From: Alphaproteobacteria bacterium | GTDB lineage: Bacteria; Pseudomonadota; Alphaproteobacteria; Micavibrionales; UBA2020 | DNA length: 64,000 nt | Reading direction: 5' to 3' | Assembly: GCA_025934695.1 (NCBI GenBank) | Contig: JAICWS010000003.1 | Coordinates: 372,001-436,000 of the forward strand | Part shown: positions 17,050-23,879 of the stretch, in pieces | How the letters are laid out: every line of letters starts with the position of its first letter | Numbering within the stretch: position 1 is the stretch's first letter | Program-made: the position numbers and the translations under genes | Notes under the pieces: model-generated | What the model saw: the letters and a program-made list of their open reading frames with translations, nothing else | Databases searched by the model: none | Told to the model about the DNA's origin: nothing

Positions 17050-17784
17050 TTAGCGGCGGAAGGTCAGCGGCTTGTAAACCGCAAGCTTGTCGGGCAGGCC
17101 GTTTTTGCGCAGGGCGGCCTCGCGTATTTTGCAAGTCTCCACATCCTCGGCGGCTTTGGCGTAATATTCGCGAAGCTCCGGCGGGTAAGTGCCGTCCGCC
17201 GCCGTTTTTCCTTCGCCATTCTTAATCAGGTGATCGGCGCCCTGCTCGATCAGGTAACGGATCATGACCCGGGACACGTCTGCCGTACGGGTGACGTCGT
17301 ATAGGCCGGCATGGAAAAGAGCAGTGCGCCCCTGTTTGTCCTGCGCATTAATGGGCAGGCCGAGGTCGAGCATCAAACGCACGCAATCAATATGGCCCTT
17401 CCAGGCCGCGCACATCAAGGCATTGCAGCCCTCGCCGGTGACGGCGAACGGATCCGCGCCGCGGCGCAGCAGTTCCTTCGCCATCCCCAGTTCACCGTTC
17501 AGGCAGGCGAAGAGGAGCGGCGTCCAGCCGCTGCGTTCGCGGATGTTCACGTCCGCCCCGAAGCGCATCAGCACATCGAAAACCGCGCGGGCCTTTTCGC
17601 ACTGGCCGCCCGCCATATGCCGCGTATTGAGATGAAGCGCGGTCGTATCCGGCTTGTCCAGCAGGTCGCAGTCCTGCCAGCCGATCAGTTCGGGATGCGT
17701 TTCGAGCAGCGCCTCGGCCTGCGCGGCGTCACCGCCGACAACCGCGTGATAGAAGGCCAGCTCCTCATCCGTCTTCAGCGCCAT
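17050..17784 (-). CDS. Ankyrin-repeat protein with conserved C-terminal tail (Ank C)
   Basis: 244 aa. Five or so repeats span residues about 10-205: TALHLNTRHMAGG, LMRFGADVNIRERSGWTPL, LLRRGADPFAVTGEGCNAL, MLDLGLPINAQDKQGRTAL and LIEQGADHLIKNGEGKT. A helical stretch then leads to the tail V-Y-K-P-L-T-F-R-R at the very end. No signal peptide. Its start overlaps the end of the upstream gene by 10 nt, giving a two-gene unit in which both products carry the tail. It is convergent with the exoribonuclease gene (2-nt gap). Confidence 0.85.
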   Translation of the reverse strand: MALKTDEELAFYHAVVGGDAAQAEALLETHPELIGWQDCDLLDKPDTTALHLNTRHMAGGQCEKARAVFDVLMRFGADVNIRERSGWTPLLFACLNGELGMAKELLRRGADPFAVTGEGCNALMCAAWKGHIDCVRLMLDLGLPINAQDKQGRTALFHAGLYDVTRTADVSRVMIRYLIEQGADHLIKNGEGKTAADGTYPPELREYYAKAAEDVETCKIREAALRKNGLPDKLAVYKPLTFRR

Positions 17785-18539
17785 GCCGCGGACCTCGCCG
17801 AGCGGAAATGCAGCGGCTTGGCGACGCGGACGACGCCGGGCAGGCCTTCGCTGATCATGTTTATCTCGCTTTCGAACTGGCTTAACCTGGCGCGGTATTC
17901 CCGTGGCTGCTTATCGAGCGTGGGTCGGATCAATGCGACGGCGCGCTTGATGTTCGCCACGGCGGGGCTCGCATCGAGGGTGCGGTCGAAATCGTCGAGC
18001 CCGTCGCGAAAACCTTCGAGGTAGCAAACCCGGTCATGCAGCGCCTGCGAAGGGGGCAGGAAGGCCGCCGCTCGGATGTGTTCGTCGGCGCGGATTTTGA
18101 AACCCGGCAGATCGTGCTCGCACAGGAGGATGTCGCGGTAGGCTTCTTTCAGCGGACGGGCGGCGGTGGCCAGCGCATCAAGGGCGCGTCCCAATCCGGC
18201 ATAAGCATCGGCGCTGAGGCTGCCTGCGGGCACCGCCGCGACGGCGGTCACCACGCCATCAAGTGCGCGGGCGGCGGCATCGATCAGACCAGACTCATTG
18301 CCGATGGCGCGCTGCACCCTGCGGTGCGCGATGCGCGCCTCGTGTTCGAGCTTTTTGCCCCAGGAGGACGCCTTGCCCGGATCGGCCAGGATCGCCGCGG
18401 CCTGCACCTGGATGTCGGGCAGAAAGCCGGCCAGGCGGATTTTCACCTGCGTCGCCTGGTCGAAACTTTGAGTTGCCTTGCGTGTTTTCATGTCTGACGA
18501 CCCGGTCGCGGTCCTTCTTGAATCAGAAACGGTTGCCAC
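17775..18539 (-). CDS. Helical protein of unknown function with conserved C-terminal tail
   Basis: 254 aa, almost entirely alpha-helical and soluble, without ankyrin signatures; it looks like a helical bundle (repeated A-rich helices around residues 50-215). It ends in V-A-K-P-L-H-F-R plus eight residues, matching the window-wide tail. The longest frame starts with GTG at 18539; an ATG at 18491 would suit the possible promoter better, but neither has a strong ribosome site. Translationally coupled to Ank C. No family recognised. Confidence 0.6.
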   Translation of the reverse strand: MATVSDSRRTATGSSDMKTRKATQSFDQATQVKIRLAGFLPDIQVQAAAILADPGKASSWGKKLEHEARIAHRRVQRAIGNESGLIDAAARALDGVVTAVAAVPAGSLSADAYAGLGRALDALATAARPLKEAYRDILLCEHDLPGFKIRADEHIRAAAFLPPSQALHDRVCYLEGFRDGLDDFDRTLDASPAVANIKRAVALIRPTLDKQPREYRARLSQFESEINMISEGLPGVVRVAKPLHFRSARSAAWR

Positions 18540-18566
18540 CCTATCATTTTGATTGTATTATGTAAA
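18538..18566 (-). promoter_or_regulatory. Possible promoter of the tail protein-Ank C unit
   Basis: Minus strand TTTACA followed by TAAT (18566-18557), 17-bp spacer, weak TAGGGT at 18543-18538. It resembles the TTGACATAAT elements elsewhere. If real, translation must start at 18491 and not at 18539. Confidence 0.3.
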
Positions 18567-18635
18567 TATATTTATTGTCTCCCCCTGTCGGGCGTGGTTT
18601 TTTGCTATTATTTGAGAAGGGAGGGGATTTAGAGA

Positions 18636-20207
18636 ATGGCTGTCAACCAGCGCCTGGATTTAAAGCAGGGTCAGACCCTGACGATGACGCCGCAGCTGCA
18701 GCAGGCGATCAAGCTGCTGCAGATGTCGAATATCGAGCTGACCGAATTCGTCGAGGCGGAGCTGGAAAAGAACCCCCTGCTTGAGCGCGACGAGAGCATG
18801 TCGAGCGAAAAGCCCGACGCGCCGGACGCCGACGCCGCCTCTGACCGCGACGCCTCCGCCTCCGACGAGGGCGAGGAAACTGCCGCCCCCCGCGAAGAAT
18901 CCGACGATACTCCCGAGCGCCCCGCCGAAACCGAACATGCGGCCGAGCCCGAGCGCGAGCTGGACACCGATTTCGACAATGTCTTCACCGGCGCGGGCAT
19001 GGCGGAACAGGAAGGCGGCTACGACGCCTTCGCAACATCTTCTTTTGCCACCGCCGGCAAGGGCGGAAACCTGAAATTCGACGATCCCGACTTCGCCTTC
19101 GAAAACAACATGGCGAAGGAAACGAGCCTGCGCGATTACCTGCAGGACCAGATCAACCTGGAATTCGAGGGCACCGGTGACCGCGCCATCGCGCTCGTCC
19201 TGCTCGATTACCTGGACGAGTCGGGCTATATCCGCACCGATATTCCGGCGCTGGCCGAGCGCTTGGGCTGCGCGCCCGCGCGCGTCGAAAAAGTGCTGGA
19301 CCGGCTGCAGCAACTCGACCCGCCAGGGCTGTTCGCGCGGAATCTCGCCGAATGCCTGGCGCTGCAACTGCGCGAGCTGGATCGTCTGGATCCCGCCATG
19401 CAGGCGTTATTGAAGAATCTTGACGTCCTTGCCAGCCACGATCTGAAGAAGCTCAAAAGCCTCTGCGGCGTGGATGAGACGGATCTGAAGGAAATGATCG
19501 GCGAGATCAAATCCCTCAATCCCAAGCCCGCGCTCGAATTCGAGCATTTCGTCTCGCAGACCGTTATTCCCGACGTGCTGATGCGTCCCTTGCCCAAATC
19601 CAAGGGCGGCGGCTGGGCGGTCGAGCTCAACAACGACACGCTGCCGCGCGTGCTGGTGAACCGCAGCTATTACACCGAGGTCAGCAACAGCGCGAAGCAG
19701 AAGAAGGATAAGGAATATCTGTCGGAGCAGCTGAACACGGCCAACTGGCTCGTGAAGGCGCTCGACCAGCGCGCGGAAACGATTTTGAAGGTCGCCTCCG
19801 AGCTGATCCTCCAGCAGGAAGCATTTTTCCTCTACGGCGTCGAATACCTGAAGCCGCTGGTGCTCAAGAACATCGCCGAGGTCATTGGCATGCATGAAAG
19901 CACCGTCTCGCGCGTCACGACGAACAAATACATCGGCACGCCGCGCGGCGTTTTTGAACTGAAGTATTTCTTCACCAGCGGCGTGGGCTCGACCGACGGC
20001 GGCGCCGAATTTTCATCGGAGGCTATCAAGGCCCGCATCCGGGTCCTCATCGAGGCCGAAAATCCCAAGTCGATCCTGTCAGACGATGATCTTGTCAATG
20101 CGCTCAAAAAAGACGGGATCGACATCGCGCGGCGCACCGTCGCCAAGTATCGGGAAGCTATGAAAATAGCATCTTCCGTGCAGCGCCGGCGCCAGAAGAA
20201 CAGCTAA
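18636..20207 (+). CDS. rpoN: RNA polymerase sigma-54 factor
   Basis: 523 aa. Region I is the Gln/Leu-rich N-terminus (LTMTPQLQQAIKLLQMSN, residues 14-31) that contacts activator and enhancer-dependent polymerase. A long acidic region II follows (about 48-130; unusually Asp/Glu/Ala-rich), then the core-binding domain, the helix-turn-helix (HESTVSRVTTNKYI) and the RpoN box ARRTVAKYRE at 498-507 that reads the -24 element. The usual neighbours lptB (upstream, here separated by an insert) and hpf-ptsN (downstream) support the call. Start ATG at 18636 follows GGAGGGGATTTAGAGA. Confidence 0.97.
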   Translation: MAVNQRLDLKQGQTLTMTPQLQQAIKLLQMSNIELTEFVEAELEKNPLLERDESMSSEKPDAPDADAASDRDASASDEGEETAAPREESDDTPERPAETEHAAEPERELDTDFDNVFTGAGMAEQEGGYDAFATSSFATAGKGGNLKFDDPDFAFENNMAKETSLRDYLQDQINLEFEGTGDRAIALVLLDYLDESGYIRTDIPALAERLGCAPARVEKVLDRLQQLDPPGLFARNLAECLALQLRELDRLDPAMQALLKNLDVLASHDLKKLKSLCGVDETDLKEMIGEIKSLNPKPALEFEHFVSQTVIPDVLMRPLPKSKGGGWAVELNNDTLPRVLVNRSYYTEVSNSAKQKKDKEYLSEQLNTANWLVKALDQRAETILKVASELILQQEAFFLYGVEYLKPLVLKNIAEVIGMHESTVSRVTTNKYIGTPRGVFELKYFFTSGVGSTDGGAEFSSEAIKARIRVLIEAENPKSILSDDDLVNALKKDGIDIARRTVAKYREAMKIASSVQRRRQKNS

Positions 20208-20252
20208 AACCCTGAAATAAAGGATGAAATGCTGCACCGCCGCATGGAATCC

Positions 20253-20279
20253 TTGACTTCGTCTATGAAAAACTATAAT
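20253..20279 (+). promoter_or_regulatory. Probable promoter of hpf
   Basis: TTGACT (20253-20258) and perfect TATAAT (20274-20279) with a short 15-bp spacer. It would give hpf an approximately 95-nt leader that contains the hairpin at 20297-20323. Confidence 0.45.
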
Positions 20280-20296
20280 TGGTTGTTGATTTTAAA

Positions 20297-20323
20297 GGCC
20301 CCGGAGACCAAGATTTCCGGGCC
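20297..20323 (+). terminator. GC-rich hairpin between rpoN and hpf (terminator or leader structure)
   Basis: GGCCCCGGA/TCCGGGCC stem with one bulge, followed by ATTTTG. It could end rpoN transcripts. Because a TATAAT lies just upstream, it may equally be a structured 5' leader of hpf. Confidence 0.5.
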
Positions 20324-20380
20324 ATTTTGCGTTAAGATGGCGTAACGGCAAACAACGTTAAAAGCAGGGTTTCAAAGCAA

Positions 20381-21076
20381 ATGCAGCTGACAGTCAAAGG
20401 CAAACACCTCGACGTGGGGGACAGCTTGCGCGAACATGTGCGCGCCAACCTGACGCACACCGCGGGCAAATATTTCCGCGATCCGGTCGAAGCGACCGTC
20501 GTTTTCACCAAAGAGAAAAACCACCGCTACAAGGCCGATATCTCGATCCATGTGGGCGCGGGCATCGTCCTGCAGGCTGCCAGCGAAGCGGATGATCCGT
20601 ATCCCGCGTTCGACGTGGCTTCCCAGCGCGTCGCGACGCGTCTGTCGCGCTATAAGGACCGCCTGCGCGACCATCATCGCCAGGAAGGCCTCTCCGAGGC
20701 CGCGACAGCCGCCTATACGACCTTCTCGAGCAACGAGAACGAGGCTGAAGACGGCAAGTCGGGCGGCCCCGCCATCGTGGCTGAAATGCAGACCAAGGTC
20801 CCCAGCCTCGCCGTGAGCGATGCGGTCATGCGCCTCGAGCTCGGCGACCTGCCGGCGCTCCTGTTCCGCAACGCAGGTCACGGCGGCTACAACATGGTTT
20901 ATCGCCGCAAGGACGGCAACATCGGCTGGGTCGACCCCGCTGATGGCACCAAAAAGGCCGAGAAAACGGCCTCGAAGCCGGCCCCCAGGGCCGCCGCCAA
21001 ACCCAAGGCCAAAGCGAAGCCGGCTTCAAAGCCCGCGCCGAAAAAGGCCAAAGGCAAGGCATCCAAACGCAAGTGA
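20381..21076 (+). CDS. hpf: Ribosome hibernation-promoting factor, long form
   Basis: 231 aa. The N-terminal S30AE domain (residues 1-105: MQLTVKGKHLDVGDSLREHV..., basic loop KEKNHRYKADISIHV) sits in the 30S decoding site; the C-terminal domain (about 130-195: MRLELGDLPALLFRNA, MVYRRKDGNIGWVDP) drives 100S dimer formation in long HPFs. An additional Lys/Ala/Pro tail of about 35 residues follows and is not part of the usual fold. Placement between rpoN and ptsN is the standard order. Confidence 0.93.
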   Translation: MQLTVKGKHLDVGDSLREHVRANLTHTAGKYFRDPVEATVVFTKEKNHRYKADISIHVGAGIVLQAASEADDPYPAFDVASQRVATRLSRYKDRLRDHHRQEGLSEAATAAYTTFSSNENEAEDGKSGGPAIVAEMQTKVPSLAVSDAVMRLELGDLPALLFRNAGHGGYNMVYRRKDGNIGWVDPADGTKKAEKTASKPAPRAAAKPKAKAKPASKPAPKKAKGKASKRK

Positions 21077-21180
21077 CGGCCGTATACATAAAAGATACGC
21101 CCGAGAAACCCTCTGGAGACGTGTACCGCCCGCTGGAAACCTGACGGTTCCGGAAAGCTTTTGGGCAGGAAAAGCAATAA

Positions 21181-21633
21181 ATGATTACAGCCGACCTCAT
21201 CATTCCCGACCTCAAGGCGACGAGCAAGAAACAGGCCTTCCGCCATCTTGCCGAAGCGACCGTGCCGATCTTCGGCGGCAATCCGGAGAACGTGCTCGAC
21301 GCGCTGCTCGACCGCGAGCGCATCGGCTCGACCGGCATCGGCTCGGGCGTCGCGATCCCGCATATCAAGCTCAAGCACGTCAAGAAGATGTACGGAATCC
21401 TGGCCCGGCTGGAGACGCCGATCGCTTATGATGCGATCGACGACAAGCCCGTCGACCTGATCTTCATGCTGGTGGCGCCCGCCGACAGCAAGACGACCCA
21501 GCACCTGAAAATGCTGGCCCATATCTCGCGCCTGCTCAAAGACGACCGCACCTGCTCGGCCATCCGCAGCTGCTGCGAACAATCCAAAATCGCCGAAGTC
21601 CTGAACGACTGGGCCAAGACCCAGGCGGCTTAA
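21181..21633 (+). CDS. ptsN: PTS IIA-like nitrogen-regulatory protein
   Basis: 150 aa EIIA-Ntr. The phospho-acceptor is His61 in G-V-A-I-P-H, within the GIGSGVAIPHIK signature. It acts in the regulatory PTS (PtsP-NPr-EIIA-Ntr), controlling potassium and stringent responses in related bacteria. Follows hpf by about 100 nt and closes the rpoN block. A large nested hairpin repeat follows. Confidence 0.95.
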   Translation: MITADLIIPDLKATSKKQAFRHLAEATVPIFGGNPENVLDALLDRERIGSTGIGSGVAIPHIKLKHVKKMYGILARLETPIAYDAIDDKPVDLIFMLVAPADSKTTQHLKMLAHISRLLKDDRTCSAIRSCCEQSKIAEVLNDWAKTQAA

Positions 21634-21647
21634 ATCCTCGGCTTGGG

Positions 21648-21847
21648 GAATTCACACGGAGTTACGGAGACGTCCGCTTAGGCGGCGAAGCCGCCAATAT
21701 TCGCGCGAAGTTACGAAAGTGCGAAGTTCATATTGCGGAGCCGTTTCTTCGTGCCTTCGTAACTTCGCGCGGTTGTGCCATATCGAAGCAAATGCGCTTC
21801 GCGCGAAGCAACAGCAGCTCCGTTACTCCGTAACTCCGTGTGAATTC
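21648..21847. repeat. Large nested inverted repeat of CGGAGTTA words
   Basis: Perfect 22-bp outer arms (21648-21669 and 21826-21847) starting with GAATTCACACGGAG. Inside are a second pair, CGCGCGAAGTTACGAA/TTCGTAACTTCGCGCG (about 21702-21717 and 21757-21772), and a small GGCGGC/GCCGCC hairpin. It fills the gap between convergent ptsN and the DUF1150 gene; no open frame of note. Confidence 0.8.
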
Positions 21848-21862
21848 CTGCAGCCGGGGATT

Positions 21863-22093
21863 TTAGTGCAGCGCGACGAGGTCGAGTTCGTGGTGGCGCG
21901 CGCTTTGAGCGGCGGCGTCGGGGTTGCCCTGCACGGCCAGCGCCGTGCCATCGGCTGCGTGGAGCACCCAGGTCGGTTTGCCGTTGACCTTGTACTCTTT
22001 GACGTAACCGACTTCTTCGAGCCCCAGTTCTTTGAGATCGTTCTGGGACATCAGAAACGGGATCATGTTCTCGGGAAGGAAATTGCTTTTCAT
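21863..22093 (-). CDS. DUF1150 family protein
   Basis: 76 aa. Carries the family pattern L-G-x-x-x-V-x-Y-V-K-x-Y, then W-x-L-H-A-A-D-G-T-A-L-A-V and a C-terminal H-x-L-D-L-V-A-L-H. These small alphaproteobacterial proteins of unknown function usually sit beside small heat-shock genes, as here, 18 nt after Hsp20. Probably cotranscribed with it. Confidence 0.8.
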   Translation of the reverse strand: MKSNFLPENMIPFLMSQNDLKELGLEEVGYVKEYKVNGKPTWVLHAADGTALAVQGNPDAAAQSARHHELDLVALH

Positions 22094-22111
22094 TTTTCTG
22101 GCCTCGCCCCC

Positions 22112-22597
22112 TTATTTTACTTTATTTTCGCCCGTTTTGTCACCGGAAACATCGATGGTCTGGGCTTTTTTGCTGTCTTTTCCGGACTTTATCTTGATTG
22201 TCTGAACCTCGCGGTCGGGCACGATCCGGCGCAGATCTATGTTGAGGAGCCCGTTGTCGAGCGAAGCACCGGTCACTTCGATATCCTCGCTGAGGATGAA
22301 GGAACGCTGGAACTGCCGCGTCGCGATGCCGCGATGGAGGAACACGCGCGTCTCGTCGTCTTCGCCCTGCTTGCGGCCGCGGATGACGAGCTGATTCTGC
22401 TCGATCTGCACCGACAAATCATCCATGTCGAAACCCGCCACCGCGATGGTGATGCGCAGCTGCGTTTCGCCGACCTGTTCGATGTTGTAGGGCGGATAGC
22501 CTTCACCGCCCGAACGCTGCACGCGATCCAGCGCGCGTTCGAATTCGTCGAAACCAAGCAGAAAGGGACTGTCGAAAAGGGATAGACGGCGGGTCAT
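22112..22597 (-). CDS. Small heat-shock protein (Hsp20/alpha-crystallin)
   Basis: 161 aa from the ATG at 22597, chosen because AAGGAG lies 10 nt before it; a longer frame to 22699 has no ribosome site. The N-terminus SLFDSPFLLGFDEFERALDR is the IbpA-type lead-in. The crystallin domain runs about 30-125 (PPYNIEQ, ITIAVAGFDMDDL, VFLHRGIATRQFQRSF, ASLDNGLLNIDL). A Lys-rich C-terminal extension follows. It acts as an ATP-independent holdase. Confidence 0.92.
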   Translation of the reverse strand: MTRRLSLFDSPFLLGFDEFERALDRVQRSGGEGYPPYNIEQVGETQLRITIAVAGFDMDDLSVQIEQNQLVIRGRKQGEDDETRVFLHRGIATRQFQRSFILSEDIEVTGASLDNGLLNIDLRRIVPDREVQTIKIKSGKDSKKAQTIDVSGDKTGENKVK

Positions 22598-22813
22598 GCC
22601 AGCAGGCTCCTTGCGTGTAAGCGATCCTGTATTTCTAGGGCGTCCCCAAATGGGCAACGCCTGTACTTTATGATATATGAGCCGCACCGGCAAAAGCAAG
22701 CAAGCGGAAAAGCCTGTGATATGAAGGCGATGGAGGCCTAATCGGCGGCGATTTTCCGGCCTTCGGAAAGTTGCGCCGCACCCGCGTCCCGCAGCGATTC
22801 CCTCAGCAGTCTT

Positions 22814-23257
22814 TCACGCCCTGATTTTGAAAGCTTTCTCGACCGCTTCGAAGGGCAGCAGGATGGAATTGTGGCGCGCCTTATAGTCTTTCACCGGCGC
22901 GAGGATGATGAGCTTCGCCCAGTCGCCGGAGGGCACGGTCGGTTTGCCGTCAAGCATCGCTTCCAGTTCCGCACCCGCGCGCGCGACATCGGCGCGCGTT
23001 TTGCCGATGATGGCGCGTTTCATGACGGCGACGACGGATTTGGTCAGCGCGCAGGCTTCAACCTCGAAGCCGAAGGCGGTGATTGTATCGCCGCTCACCT
23101 TCAGCTGCACCTCGATCTCGGAGCCGCAAATCGGGCTGACCGCCTTCGCGCTCAAATCCGGCTTCTCGATCGGCTGCGGCAGCGCGACTTCGCCGGAAAG
23201 GGCGATGAGCTCCTGGTTGTAAAAGGAAATCAGCTTGTCGTCGTCGTCGAGCGTCAT
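22814..23257 (-). CDS. IscU/NifU-N-like iron-sulfur scaffold protein
   Basis: 147 aa of the IscU-like fold. Cys44 (SPICGSEIEV) and Cys69 (EVEACALTKSVV) match the first two cluster ligands of IscU, but the third position (K-A-R-H-N-S, His129) has no Cys. This is the variant common in alphaproteobacteria, and its scaffold role is less certain than that of IscU. The start ATG overlaps the stop of the upstream QG-repeat gene (ATGA), so it is translationally coupled to that secreted protein, an odd partner. Confidence 0.75.
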   Translation of the reverse strand: MTLDDDDKLISFYNQELIALSGEVALPQPIEKPDLSAKAVSPICGSEIEVQLKVSGDTITAFGFEVEACALTKSVVAVMKRAIIGKTRADVARAGAELEAMLDGKPTVPSGDWAKLIILAPVKDYKARHNSILLPFEAVEKAFKIRA

Positions 23258-23676
23258 TTCGGCGCCGGCACATAGGGACCGCTGACCGGGTCGGTGCTGC
23301 CTTGCCCGATCTGGCCCTGCCCGATCTGGCCTTGGTTCAGGACGCCTTGGCCGGTGGCGCCCTGATCCTCAATACCCTGGCTCTGGATGCCCTGACTCTG
23401 GGCGCCTTGATCCTGAATGCCTTGGCCGATTTCGCCCTGCCCGAGCTGGCCCTGGCCTACCTGGCCCTGGTCCTGCACGCCCTGGTCGACTTCGCCCGCA
23501 CCGCTCGCGCCCGCACCCGTCTGACCCTGGTCGACCTTGCCCTGGTCCTCGACACCCCGGTTGTGGAGGGCGCACAGCGAGGCGTACGAGCCACTGCAAC
23601 TATCCTCTGCGCGCACAGGATGCGCGGCCAGCAGCAGCGCAGCGGCGAAGAGCGCGACGGTTGGGCGTAACAGCAT
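23254..23676 (-). CDS. Secreted QG-pentad repeat protein, unknown
   Basis: 140 aa. A signal peptide (residues 1-23, ending PVRAED) precedes a short Cys-containing segment (S-C-S-G-S-Y-A-S-L-C) and then, from about residue 42 to 125, nearly twenty tandem five-residue units of the form [DGS]-Q-G-[QIV]-[IVGQ]. The units are Gln/Gly-rich and mostly free of positive charge, and would make an extended or beta-helical stalk. No family recognised. The gene lies between a CHCC zinc-finger gene and an IscU-like gene with one-to-four-base overlaps, so it is expressed as part of that operon. Confidence 0.65.
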   Translation of the reverse strand: MLLRPTVALFAAALLLAAHPVRAEDSCSGSYASLCALHNRGVEDQGKVDQGQTGAGASGAGEVDQGVQDQGQVGQGQLGQGEIGQGIQDQGAQSQGIQSQGIEDQGATGQGVLNQGQIGQGQIGQGSTDPVSGPYVPAPK

Positions 23677-23876
23677 CAGGCCGCGCCCTTATAGGCTTTC
23701 GCGCCGGGCACCGCGGTCTTGGTGAAGACGCGGTCGCAATAGCCGCAGGTGACGGCATCCTGCCCGTCGAAGGTATAATAGACTTTCGGATGGCCGAGCG
23801 CGCCACCGCCGCCGTTGCAGGCGACTTGGTGCGCGTCTTTTGGCACGAGGAGAATTTCGGGATCTTGTGTAGCCAT
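23676..23876 (-). CDS. CHCC zinc-finger domain protein
   Basis: 66 aa with Cys20, His29, Cys44 and Cys47 in the zf-CHCC arrangement (V-A-C-N-G-G-G-G, then V-Y-Y-T-F, then V-T-C-G-Y-C). In mitochondria and alphaproteobacteria this domain belongs to the NDUFS6-like accessory subunit of complex I. Four nt after cysS; its stop touches the start of the QG-repeat gene. Confidence 0.85.
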   Translation of the reverse strand: MATQDPEILLVPKDAHQVACNGGGGALGHPKVYYTFDGQDAVTCGYCDRVFTKTAVPGAKAYKGAA

Positions 23877-23879
23877 GGT

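Noticed and set aside
23302-23600. CRISPR-like periodicity
   Set aside because: The 15-bp period comes from the QG pentads in the coding frame; there are no unique spacers between exact repeats.
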